Assembly (NCBI GenBank): GCA_028275295.1
Contig: JAPWUY010000139.1
Span: 1-5,922, forward strand
Reading direction: 5' to 3'
DNA length: 5,922 nucleotides
Origin: Thermodesulfobacteriota bacterium
GTDB taxonomy: Bacteria; Desulfobacterota; Desulfocorpusculales; Desulfocorpusculum
Notes under the pieces: generated by a model
Databases searched by the model: none
What the model was told of the DNA's origin: nothing
The model's input: the letters and a program-made list of their open reading frames with translations, nothing else
In this document: piece by piece, positions 1-5,880 of the stretch
Layout: each line of letters starts with the position of its first letter
Position numbering within the stretch: position 1 is the first letter of the stretch
Translations under genes and position numbers: made by a program

Positions 1-262
1 TCATCTCGGGATACATCTTCTTGAACTCGTGGGTCTCTCCGGCTATCGCGTCCTCCAAGTTCTCCTTGGTCGACCTTATCCCCTTCATGGCCCTCAGATG
101 GTTGTGGGCGTGGACTGTCTCGGCCTCAGCAGCTGCCCTGAAAAGTCTGGCCACCTGCGGGTATCCTTCCTTTTCCGCCTGGGCAGCGTAGGCCAAGTAC
201 TTCCTGTTGGCTTGAGATTCCCCGGCAAATGCCTCCTTCAGATACTGCTCCGTCTTACCCAT
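1..262 (-). CDS. rbr: Rubrerythrin, N-terminal part (cut by left window edge)
   Basis: Reading the minus strand from an ATG at 262 gives 87 residues starting MGKTEQYLKEAFAGES, open to the edge. It matches the four-helix ferritin-like domain of rubrerythrin, a cytoplasmic non-haem diiron peroxidase that reduces H2O2 in anaerobes. Visible iron ligands in family positions are Glu15 (AGES), Glu48 and His51 in an ExxH motif (EAETVH), and Glu76 and Glu79 at the start of the third helix (GETHEF). The second ExxH motif and any C-terminal rubredoxin domain lie outside the window, so the exact subtype (classical or rubredoxin-less) is open. A strong AGGAGGTG at 268-275 sits 5 nt before the ATG and fixes the start. 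It is the last visible gene of the rrf2-cydA-cydB run, 49 nt after cydB, which suggests co-expression with the oxidase in oxygen defence. Confidence 0.93.
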   Translation of the reverse strand, partial: MGKTEQYLKEAFAGESQANRKYLAYAAQAEKEGYPQVARLFRAAAEAETVHAHNHLRAMKGIRSTKENLEDAIAGETHEFKKMYPEM

Positions 263-288
263 GGTTTCACCTCCTGATGGTTATTTTC

Positions 289-308
289 GGGCACTGAAAT
301 TTGTGCCC
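289..308 (-). other. Intercistronic hairpin between cydB and rubrerythrin
   Basis: A perfect 6-bp inverted repeat (GGGCAC at 303-308 read on the minus strand, GTGCCC at 289-294) encloses an 8-nt A/T-rich loop. It lies between the cydB stop and the rubrerythrin ribosome binding site. In the minus-strand RNA it is followed by GAAAATAACC, not a U-run, so it is not a good intrinsic terminator. It may be an mRNA stabiliser or processing site, or simply chance. Confidence 0.4.
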
Positions 309-311
309 ATC

Positions 312-1340
312 TCAATAAAGGCCTTCCTTTGCGCCCCCCTCAGTAGGCCGCACCCTTGTGGAGAAGACTCTGTAAACCCATGCCTGATAGAGGATGACAA
401 TTGGCACGAAGACCAAAGCCACTCCCAACATTATCCCCAAGGTGAGAGCGCTCGATGACGCATTGTAAATGGTCAAACTGAAAGAGGGATCCAGGCTCGA
501 GGGTATCATCCTGGGGTACATTCCCGCAACGCCGAAGAGGGTTGCCGCAAAGATGGTGATTGCGGAAGCCCCCCAAGCCCTCCACCAATTCCCCCTCGCT
601 GCCTCGAGGCGGCTTCCCCAGAGTCCAACCACTGCCAGGCCTGGGAGGATGAAGAGCAAGGGAAATTTGGTGTAATTGGCGTAAAGATCAGTGGCCCAGG
701 CACTTGCCGAGAGAAAAAGAATTGCGGCCACAACCACAAGAGCCCAAAGCCTCTTGGCCCAAAGCGCCCCTGTCTCTTTGATGGCACCTTCCGTTCTTGT
801 ACATAACCACAGGGAGCCGTGGTGGGCGAAAAGCAGGACGAAGAGGATCCCTCCCAGCAGTCCGTATGGGTTGAGAAGAGTGAAAAGGGTTCCCTTGTAA
901 ACCCCTTCAGAGTCTATGGGGATTCCGTTGAAGAGATTCGCGAATGCTACCCCCAGAAGAAGAGCCGGGATTAGGCTTCCCAGGAAGAGGCAGCAATCCC
1001 AAAGCCTCTTCCAGAAGGGCGAGGCGAGCTGTTCCCGGAACTCGAAGGCCACTGCCCTCAGGATCAATGCGAAGAGAAGGATCATCAAGGGAGTGTACAG
1101 GGCGCTGAACATCACAGCATATGTCCCTGGGAAAGCAGCGAATGTCACCCCGCCGGCTGTTATGAGCCAGACCTCGTTTCCATCCCAGAAAGGAGCCATG
1201 GCTGAGTAAAGGGTCCTTCGGTCGTCGTCTGTCTTGCCCAAGAAGGGGATGAGAGATCCGAGTCCGAGGTCGAATCCATCCAAGACAAAATACACTGCCC
1301 AAAGTACTCCCCAGAGAATGAACCATATGGTCTCCAGCAT
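312..1340 (-). CDS. cydB: Cytochrome bd quinol oxidase subunit II (CydB)
   Basis: This 342-residue polytopic membrane protein is subunit II of cytochrome bd, which with CydA oxidises quinol and reduces O2 to water without pumping protons. Family landmarks are DGFDLG at residues 21-26, WDGNEVWLITAGG at 52-64, an FAAFPGTYA stretch just after it, GVAFANLFNGIP near the middle, LLNPYGLLGG, and the C-terminal pattern PSSLDPSFSLTIYNASSS then LTLGIMLGVALVFVPIVILYQAW. All align with E. coli CydB by memory; the protein is somewhat shorter than the 379-residue E. coli form. The ATG at 1340 has AAGGAGGC a few nt upstream and lies 15 nt after the cydA stop, so the two subunits are probably translated together. 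No cydX-like small ORF follows; rubrerythrin comes next. CydDC, needed for assembly in many bacteria, is not in the window. Confidence 0.97.
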   Translation of the reverse strand: MLETIWFILWGVLWAVYFVLDGFDLGLGSLIPFLGKTDDDRRTLYSAMAPFWDGNEVWLITAGGVTFAAFPGTYAVMFSALYTPLMILLFALILRAVAFEFREQLASPFWKRLWDCCLFLGSLIPALLLGVAFANLFNGIPIDSEGVYKGTLFTLLNPYGLLGGILFVLLFAHHGSLWLCTRTEGAIKETGALWAKRLWALVVVAAILFLSASAWATDLYANYTKFPLLFILPGLAVVGLWGSRLEAARGNWWRAWGASAITIFAATLFGVAGMYPRMIPSSLDPSFSLTIYNASSSALTLGIMLGVALVFVPIVILYQAWVYRVFSTRVRPTEGGAKEGLY

Positions 1341-1355
1341 GTTCCGCCTCCTTCC

Positions 1356-2672
1356 TCAAACCTCAGCTTGAGCAGGCTCGGGCCCTCGGGCGATATGCCT
1401 TGCCATGAGCCAGAAGGCTAGAATTCCCAAGACGGTGTAAAGAAGAATGAAGGCCACCAGGGTCCCTCCCACTTGGGATGTGGCCACAGGGGATACGGCG
1501 TCCTTGGTGCGCATGAGACCATACACTATCCATGGCTGTCTTCCCACCTCGGCCACTGTCCATCCCAGGGCACAAGCCAAATAAGGCAACGGAATGGCCC
1601 AGATGATCACCCGCAAGTAGAGCTGACTCTCTGTGAGCCTGTTTCTCCTTGCCCAGCCCCAGAGGGTGAGAATGCAGAAGATGATACCCAGGGTGACCAT
1701 GAGCCTGAAAGAGAGGAAAGTGATCAGCACAGGGGGCCTGTCCTCCTTGGGGAAGTCTAGGAGGCCTTTCACTGGCTTTTCAGGGTCATGGTGCGCGAGA
1801 AGGCTCATGGCGGAAGGGATCCTTCCCCACTCGACGATGTTTCCGTCGTTGGAAGGCGACGGCAAGGCGACGATGTAAATGGGAGCCCTAGGCTGGGTCT
1901 CCCAGAGGGCTTCGAGGGCAGCGAGCTTGGTGGGCTGTTTTTCCGCAAGATCAGCCCCATGGAGATGGCCCTCCACGATCTCGAAGAAGGAGAAGATCAG
2001 GGCCATCGTGAGACCCATTCGGAAGGACTTGGTGAAGAACCCCGAATTTTGCCTCCTGAGGAGGTGATATGCGCTAGCTGCCATGACGAAAAATCCCGTT
2101 AGGATGTAAGCTGCAGCCAAGGTGTGGAGAATTGTGAGCCATGCGTATTTCTGTGTCACCACTTCCAAAAAGTCCGAGAGCTCTGCCCTTCCTCCTCTGA
2201 GGACGTATCCCACTGGACTCTGCATCCAGGAGTTGGCAACGAGGATCCAGAGGGCGGAGAGATTGGAGGCAAATGCCACAAGCCAGATGCTCAGAGCGTG
2301 GGCCTTAGCCGAAAGCCTATTCCAGCCCAAGGCCCAAACAGCGATAAACGTAGACTCGAGGAAGAAAGCGGCCGTGGCCTCTATGGCCAATAGGGATCCG
2401 AATATGTCCCCAACGTATTTGGAGTATCCTGCCCAGTTGGTGCCGAACTGAAACTCGAGGGTGATGCCCGTGACTACCCCAACTACAAAGTTTATGAGAA
2501 ATATACGGCCCCAAAACCTGGCCATCTGGAGGTATTGGGGGTCGTTCCTCCTGAGGTAGAGTGTTTCCATTATTGCAATGAGGATGGAGAGGCCAAGGGT
2601 CAGGGGGACGAAGAGGAAGTGAAAGTAGGTTGCCACAGCGAACTGAAGTCTAGATAACAAAACGGTATCCAT
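1356..2672 (-). CDS. cydA: Cytochrome bd quinol oxidase subunit I (CydA), short Q-loop type
   Basis: Subunit I carries the three haems and the quinol site of the membrane-bound bd oxidase. Numbered from the ATG at 2672 (438 residues), the expected ligands are present: His18 (haem b595, LQFAVATYFHF), His183 (haem b558, ILHTLAAAY) and Met325 (b558, SFRLM). Glu98 and Glu106 sit in LAIEATAAFFLES. Lys249 and Glu254 (TKLAALEALWETQP) match the quinol-binding Q-loop residues known in E. coli as K252 and E257. GRQPW is at 377-381. The protein is about 80 residues shorter than E. coli CydA, the loss falling after the Q-loop motif, so it is the short Q-loop form. An upstream in-frame GTG at 2684 is part of the ribosome binding site, so I reject it. 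The gene lies between the Rrf2 regulator and cydB and probably shares their promoter near 3270. Confidence 0.97.
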   Translation of the reverse strand: MDTVLLSRLQFAVATYFHFLFVPLTLGLSILIAIMETLYLRRNDPQYLQMARFWGRIFLINFVVGVVTGITLEFQFGTNWAGYSKYVGDIFGSLLAIEATAAFFLESTFIAVWALGWNRLSAKAHALSIWLVAFASNLSALWILVANSWMQSPVGYVLRGGRAELSDFLEVVTQKYAWLTILHTLAAAYILTGFFVMAASAYHLLRRQNSGFFTKSFRMGLTMALIFSFFEIVEGHLHGADLAEKQPTKLAALEALWETQPRAPIYIVALPSPSNDGNIVEWGRIPSAMSLLAHHDPEKPVKGLLDFPKEDRPPVLITFLSFRLMVTLGIIFCILTLWGWARRNRLTESQLYLRVIIWAIPLPYLACALGWTVAEVGRQPWIVYGLMRTKDAVSPVATSQVGGTLVAFILLYTVLGILAFWLMARHIARGPEPAQAEV

Positions 2673-2680
2673 TTCTCGAG

Positions 2681-2689
2681 TCACCTCCT
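2681..2689 (-). promoter_or_regulatory. Ribosome binding site fixing the cydA start
   Basis: The minus strand reads AGGAGGTGA here, a full anti-Shine-Dalgarno match, 8 nt before the ATG at 2672. The longer reading of cydA would start on the GTG inside this site (2684), which cannot serve as both binding site and start codon. Confidence 0.85.
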
Positions 2690-2707
2690 AGGCGGTATCA
2701 GTCCTCC

Positions 2708-3199
2708 TCAGGACCGTGGGGTCTCTCTCCTACCTGGGAAGGGACTTTTCAACTCCCCTTCTTCTTGGGGGGAGCTTCCATCGGCCCCGAGACAGGTCTC
2801 CTTTGCCAGCAATTCCTCGAAATTCGCTTCGGTGAGAGTAGCCCTGAGGGCCCCTCTGGCCTTCTGCCACACTTGGTGGATGGCGCAGTGGGGGCTCCTG
2901 GAGCAGCTTTGGGGGTTGAGGATGCAGTCGTTGAGGAAAAGCTCTCCCACTACGGCCTCGACCACTTCCAGAAGCGTTATCTCCTTGGGGGGTTTTCTGA
3001 GCCTGTAGCCGCCCTTGGCCCCTTGAAGTATGTCCAGGATGCCGGCTTTGGCCAGAGAGTGGCCGATCTTTGCCAAAAACGCCTCCGGTATGCCCATGGC
3101 CTGTGCCACTTGATTTTTGGGGATTACTGCCCCTTGAGGCTTGCCGGCCAGATAATAGACACACCTGACCCCGTACTCACCAGCCCTCGAAAGCCTCAT
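2708..3199 (-). CDS. Rrf2-family transcriptional regulator with Fe-S type cysteines
   Basis: This 163-residue protein begins MRLSRAGEYGVRCVYYLA, the usual Rrf2 start. A winged helix-turn-helix follows at about 24-68, with recognition region AQAMGIPEAFLAKIGHSL and wing GAKGGYRL, then a dimerisation helix. Cys92, Cys99 and Cys105 (spacing X6, X5) plus His108 match the cluster-binding segment of IscR and NsrR; IscR uses X5/X5 and a His three residues after the last Cys. A cluster-bound sensor of O2, NO or Fe-S status is therefore likely, but the sequence does not say which. Cys13 and Cys136 are extra. The charged tail after about residue 138 looks disordered. The ATG has AGGAGGG just upstream. 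The gene comes first in the run with cydA (35 nt gap), cydB and rubrerythrin, so it most likely controls them and itself through the palindrome at 3228-3252. Confidence 0.92.
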   Translation of the reverse strand: MRLSRAGEYGVRCVYYLAGKPQGAVIPKNQVAQAMGIPEAFLAKIGHSLAKAGILDILQGAKGGYRLRKPPKEITLLEVVEAVVGELFLNDCILNPQSCSRSPHCAIHQVWQKARGALRATLTEANFEELLAKETCLGADGSSPQEEGELKSPFPGRRETPRS

Positions 3200-3227
3200 C
3201 CCTTCCCTCCTGGGCTAGATATGGGAC

Positions 3228-3252
3228 ATAAAAGATCATGTTAATCTTCTAT
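3228..3252 (-). promoter_or_regulatory. Candidate Rrf2 operator (25-bp imperfect palindrome)
   Basis: The plus strand reads ATAAAAGAT, a 7-nt centre, then ATCTTCTAT. Eight of nine arm positions pair. The length of 25 bp and the ATA...TAT ends resemble the geometry of IscR type 1 sites, though the inner bases differ. The palindrome covers the -10 box and the predicted start site of the minus-strand promoter, where a bound dimer would block transcription. It is an inference that the adjacent Rrf2 protein binds here. Confidence 0.6.
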
Positions 3253-3274
3253 CACGCCGCTTCCTGCCTGTCAA
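3246..3274 (-). promoter_or_regulatory. Sigma70-type promoter of the rrf2-cydAB-rbr operon
   Basis: The minus strand has a perfect TTGACA (3274-3269), a 17-nt spacer, and TAGAAG (3251-3246), which matches four of six bases of the -10 consensus. The start would fall near 3239, giving a leader of about 40 nt. The candidate operator overlaps the -10 box. Confidence 0.7.
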
Positions 3275-3324
3275 CCCTTTTTTGGGCCCTGCTTTGGGAG
3301 CAAGATCCGAGGGTTCCACTTCTC

Positions 3325-3412
3325 GGAGGTGACAGGTGGAGGCCCCATGGGGTAGAATTACCAGACCAAAAGGCCGCTCAGCGGAAGGAGGAGGTGACGG
3401 ATGGAGCCCCAT
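3325..3412 (+). repeat. Near-duplicate translation-start segment upstream of the permease
   Basis: Positions 3325-3348 and 3390-3412 are almost the same: both start GGAGGTGAC, continue with a TGGAG core and end CCCCAT, with about 21 of 24 aligned columns identical. The downstream copy holds the real ribosome binding site and ATG of the permease. The upstream copy has GTG (3336) in the ATG position and opens a 27-codon reading frame to a TGA at 3417, out of frame with the permease. It may be a decayed duplication or a leader peptide; chance similarity between GA-rich start regions is also possible. Confidence 0.4.
3329..3358 (+). promoter_or_regulatory. Probable promoter of the permease gene
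   Basis: GTGACA (3329-3334, five of six -35 bases), an 18-nt spacer and TAGAAT (3353-3358, five of six -10 bases) predict a start near 3365 and a leader of about 36 nt. The spacer holds the perfect palindrome CCCCATGGGG (3343-3352), a possible protein site. The promoter diverges from the rrf2 promoter about 55 bp away. Confidence 0.55.
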
Positions 3413-4744
3413 CAGTTGATCACAGCGATAGTTTTCCTGGCAGCGATCTTCTTGGTGATAGTGAGATGGATAGACAGCGTCGTGGCAGCTCTTATTGGGG
3501 TAGTGGCCATGGTGGCAGTCGGCGCCATGACGGAGGTGCAGGCCTTCGAGTTTGTGGACTGGAATGTCATAGCCATATTGGTGAGCGTGTGGCTCATAGC
3601 CGGCTACTTCGGGAAGACAGGTATTCCTCAATTTTTGGGTGACTGGGCCCTCAAGGTCTCCAGGCGGAACATACCACTTTTCGTGACCCTGGTCGGGACC
3701 ATCTCGGGCTTCCTTTCCATGTTCGTGGACAACGTGGTCGTTGTCCTCATGATGGCTCCCATCGTCTTCCACATCCGGAAGATTTACAGGATAGAGGCGA
3801 CTGGCCCGATCCTCTTCATAGGCCTTTGCGCGAACTTCATGGGCACAGCACTTCTTTTGGGAGATCTCCCTCCCCAGATGCTCCACAGCGTATCCGGGAT
3901 CGAATTCGCAGGGTTCATTTGGCAACTTGGAAGGCCCTCCTCCTTCCTCATCCTCACGGCCACGTATCTGGTTACTGTTGGAGTTTTCTACCTCAAGTTC
4001 AGGAGGTCCCCCCTCGCTGAATGCACCATAGCCCCCGAGCTAGCCCATGCCATGGCTGGAGAAAGGGTGGACCACATAAAGGACAAGAGGTTTGCCCTCA
4101 TTGTTTGCTTGGGCTTTCTTGCGACCATCATAGGAATGTCTCTGCGGGAATTCATAGGGGTCAAACTCGGGTTCATAGCCTTCTGTGGGGCATTGGCCCT
4201 CGTCCTCTTCTTCGAGCTATTTGCCAAGAAGATGAACATGGAGGTCCCCCAGCTGGAAGAGATGCTCGCAGAACTCGAGTGGAAGGCCATAGGATTCTAT
4301 GTGGCCCTCTTCGCACTGGTTGGGGGCTTGGAGCATTCCAAGATTCTCCAAATGGTAGCCAACTGGTTGGTGCCATTCATACAGTCCAGTCTCCTTCTGG
4401 GGACGACCATCCTCTATTGGGTCACAGCTCCCATAGTGGGCTTGGTGGAGCATGACGCCTACATCCTCACCTTGCTCTATGTCATAAGGGATTTGGGGCA
4501 GACCCACGGAATCAATCCGTGGCCCCTTTATTGGGCCCTCCTTTGGGCAGGGACTCTGGGGAGCAATCTGACCATTGCCGGGGCTCCAGCCCTCTATCTC
4601 GCCTTGAGCTTGGGGGAGAAGGAAGATGGTCGCAAATGGAGCCTCAGAGAGTTCCTGAGTTACAGCGTCCCTTACGTGCTAGTCTCCCTGGGGACCTGCT
4701 ATGTGCTGGCAGTTCTCATTTGGGTCTTGCCCTTCATGAAGTGA
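3401..4744 (+). CDS. ArsB/NhaD/SLC13 superfamily membrane permease, substrate unknown
   Basis: The 447-residue product is almost wholly hydrophobic, with about 11-12 predicted membrane segments. It shows the two-repeat layout of the ion transporter superfamily. Repeat 1 has FVDWNVIAILVSVWLIAGYFGKTG (51-74), then FVDNVVVVLMMAPI (108-121) and ANFMGTALLLGDLPP (144-158), which parallels the NIGGTATLIGDPPN motif of P-protein-like members. Repeat 2 has LEWKAIGFYVALFALVGGLEHS (292-313) and GSNLTIAGAPALYLALS (387-403). A soluble loop lies near 203-230. In repeat 2 the segment equivalent to VDN reads VEHD (349-352), so ion coordination may differ from textbook members. Candidate substrates are arsenite, Na+/H+ or organic anions; none can be chosen. 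No arsR or arsC is nearby. AGGAGGTGA at 3389-3397 sits just before the ATG. The stop is followed at once by the htpX promoter, so the gene appears to be a single transcription unit. Confidence 0.85.
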   Translation: MEPHQLITAIVFLAAIFLVIVRWIDSVVAALIGVVAMVAVGAMTEVQAFEFVDWNVIAILVSVWLIAGYFGKTGIPQFLGDWALKVSRRNIPLFVTLVGTISGFLSMFVDNVVVVLMMAPIVFHIRKIYRIEATGPILFIGLCANFMGTALLLGDLPPQMLHSVSGIEFAGFIWQLGRPSSFLILTATYLVTVGVFYLKFRRSPLAECTIAPELAHAMAGERVDHIKDKRFALIVCLGFLATIIGMSLREFIGVKLGFIAFCGALALVLFFELFAKKMNMEVPQLEEMLAELEWKAIGFYVALFALVGGLEHSKILQMVANWLVPFIQSSLLLGTTILYWVTAPIVGLVEHDAYILTLLYVIRDLGQTHGINPWPLYWALLWAGTLGSNLTIAGAPALYLALSLGEKEDGRKWSLREFLSYSVPYVLVSLGTCYVLAVLIWVLPFMK

Positions 4745-4773
4745 TTGACAGGGAAGGGCCCTTGTCTTATTTT
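4745..4773 (+). promoter_or_regulatory. Sigma70-type promoter of the riboswitch-htpX unit
   Basis: A perfect TTGACA (4745-4750) begins right after the permease TGA, followed by a 17-nt spacer and TATTTT (4768-4773, four of six -10 bases). The start would be near 4780, only a few nt before helix P1 of the riboswitch at 4784, which is where an aptamer transcript should begin. Confidence 0.7.
4747..4773 (+). terminator. Weak terminator-like hairpin after the permease gene
   Basis: GACAGGG (4747-4753) pairs with CCC-T-TGTC (4759-4766) around a 5-nt loop, with one bulged T, followed by TTATTTT. It could end permease transcription. The same bases form the htpX promoter, so the two readings may both hold or only the promoter may be real. 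Confidence 0.4.
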
Positions 4774-4783
4774 GGAAGTGACG

Positions 4784-4889
4784 AGTGAAGGGGAGTAGCT
4801 AGAGGGCGGAGGCCGTCAGCACGTTCGTCCCGCTGAGGGGCGGGCCGGCACCGCCCGGCGGCGAATGGGCCGCTGGCGAGACCTTCGCT
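4784..4889 (+). promoter_or_regulatory. yybP-ykoY riboswitch (Mn2+-sensing aptamer)
   Basis: The two conserved loops of this class are both present: GGGGAGTAGC at 4790-4799 (L1) and GGCGAGACCTT at 4875-4885 (L3). They are closed by helix P1, AGTGAAGG (4784-4791) with CCTTCGCT (4882-4889), eight pairs including one G-U. Between them lie GC-rich hairpins, for example TCAGC/GCTGA (4816-4820 with 4832-4836) and GGGCGG/CCGCCC (4838-4843 with 4851-4856). The segment CCGTCAGCACG also recalls the conserved GUCA region of the family. Known members bind Mn2+ where L1 and L3 dock and usually turn genes on. Here the 3' arm of P1 is also the left arm of the terminator that follows, so ligand binding should prevent termination and let htpX be made. 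The exact internal folding is not resolved by eye. Confidence 0.93.
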
Positions 4890-4915
4890 GCACAGGAGGC
4901 GGCGAAGGTTTTTTT
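4881..4915 (+). terminator. Intrinsic terminator, expression platform of the riboswitch
   Basis: ACCTTCGCTGC (4881-4891) pairs with GGCGGCGAAGGT (arm 4899-4909), giving an 11-bp stem with one G-T pair and a 7-nt loop, followed by seven T (4909-4915). It lies in the htpX leader, 28 nt before the start codon. Its left arm (4882-4889) is the same sequence as the P1 3' strand, so aptamer and terminator exclude each other. Confidence 0.93.
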
Positions 4916-4930
4916 GTGGAATCTAGACGA

Positions 4931-4938
4931 GGAGGAGG
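4931..4938 (+). promoter_or_regulatory. Ribosome binding site fixing the htpX start
   Basis: GGAGGAGG lies 5 nt before the ATG at 4944. A longer in-frame reading begins with TTG at 4914 inside the terminator T-run, which has no ribosome binding site; the ATG is therefore the start. Confidence 0.85.
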
Positions 4939-4943
4939 ATTCC

Positions 4944-5810
4944 ATGAACGGGCTCAAGACAATGGTCCTTATGGTCACCCTCACTTTGATGCTCGTTGGC
5001 TTTGGAGCAATACTTGGCGGAAGATCGGGGATGACCATAGCCCTCGCTATGGCCATTGCCATGAACTTTTTCAGCTATTGGTTCAGTGACAAGATTGTCC
5101 TTCGGATGTATGGGGCACAAGAGGTTTCCGAGGCTGAGGCACCAGAGCTCCATGCCACGGTGAGAGAATTGGCTCTGGAAGCGGGCCTCCCCATGCCGAG
5201 GGTATACATAATAGATGAGGATCAACCCAATGCGTTCGCCACGGGAAGAAACCCAGAGCATTCGGCCGTGGCTGTGACAACGGGGATCTTGAGAATCCTA
5301 TCTCCCACGGAGCTGAAGGGGGTCCTGGCCCACGAATTGGCACACATAAGAAACAGGGACATCCTGATAGGCTCCATAGCAGCGACCATAGCTGGCGCCA
5401 TAAGCTATTTGGCGCAGATGGCTCAGTGGGCGATGATATTCGGCGGTAGAGCGAGCGACGATGAGGAAGGTGGCTCCCACCCCATAGCAGCAATCGTGAT
5501 GATGATAGTGGCCCCCATAGCAGCTCTCCTTGTCCAGATGGCCATATCCAGGTCAAGGGAGTACGGGGCTGACGAGACGGGAGCCAGGATTTGCGGCAGG
5601 CCTTTGGCCCTGGCCAATGCCCTGAGGAAGCTCCACATGGCCTCTCAGCAGATCCCCATGGACGCGAATCCGGCTACCTCCCACATGTTCATAGTGAATC
5701 CCCTCTCGGGAGGAGGGATTGCCAAACTTTTCAGCACGCATCCACCCATAGAGGAGAGGATAGCGAGGCTCGAGGCCATGGCCAGGGAAAGGGGCCAGGT
5801 CATGGCCTGA
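4944..5810 (+). CDS. htpX: HtpX-type membrane zinc metalloprotease (peptidase family M48)
   Basis: HtpX is an inner-membrane protease that takes part in quality control of membrane proteins alongside FtsH. The 288-residue product has the family plan: two N-terminal membrane segments (about 7-25 and 29-47), a catalytic domain facing the cytoplasm, and two more hydrophobic segments (about 141-159 and 179-200). The zinc site is HELAH at 130-134 with the third ligand Glu206 in [14 protein letters not shown] (96-101) and the C-terminal [15 protein letters not shown] (262-276) are further family signatures. Length is close to the usual 280-300 residues, and no key residue is missing. A yybP-ykoY riboswitch with its own promoter and terminator controls the leader, so expression should rise with Mn2+. 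No partner gene overlaps or follows it within the window. Confidence 0.96.
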   Translation: MNGLKTMVLMVTLTLMLVGFGAILGGRSGMTIALAMAIAMNFFSYWFSDKIVLRMYGAQEVSEAEAPELHATVRELALEAGLPMPRVYIIDEDQPNAFATGRNPEHSAVAVTTGILRILSPTELKGVLAHELAHIRNRDILIGSIAATIAGAISYLAQMAQWAMIFGGRASDDEEGGSHPIAAIVMMIVAPIAALLVQMAISRSREYGADETGARICGRPLALANALRKLHMASQQIPMDANPATSHMFIVNPLSGGGIAKLFSTHPPIEERIARLEAMARERGQVMA

Positions 5811-5845
5811 GGCCTTGTTGGTCCCTGGGAGCAGAGAAAGAAGGG

Positions 5846-5875
5846 AAAAAGTAAAGGGGGCGAGGCCACTCGCCC
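5846..5875 (-). terminator. Possible terminator of a minus-strand gene to the right
   Basis: Read on the minus strand, GGGCGAG (5875-5869), loop TGGC and CTCGCCC (5864-5858) form a 7-bp GC stem followed by CCTTTACTTTTT (down to 5846). That is terminator-like in the minus direction only; on the plus strand the stem is followed by TCGCAGGG with no T-run. It would fit a convergent gene ending beyond the right edge, which is not visible. Confidence 0.4.
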
Positions 5876-5880
5876 TCGCA

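Noticed and set aside
2673..2684. GTG at 2684 as start of cydA
   Set aside because: The GTG is part of the AGGAGGTGA ribosome binding site for the ATG at 2672; CydA proteins start close to the SRLQFA motif, which fits the ATG.
2765..3244. 159-codon open frame on the plus strand
   Set aside because: It lies opposite the Rrf2 regulator, whose family match is clear, and shows no domain of its own.
3236..3925. 229-codon open frame on the minus strand
   Set aside because: It is antisense to the permease and its composition (rich in His, Asp, Glu, Pro, no domain) is that of a shadow frame. The permease has clear membrane motifs and a strong ribosome binding site.
4914..4943. TTG at 4914 as start of htpX
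   Set aside because: It lies in the T-run of the terminator, has no ribosome binding site, and adds ten acidic residues not expected in front of the first membrane helix.
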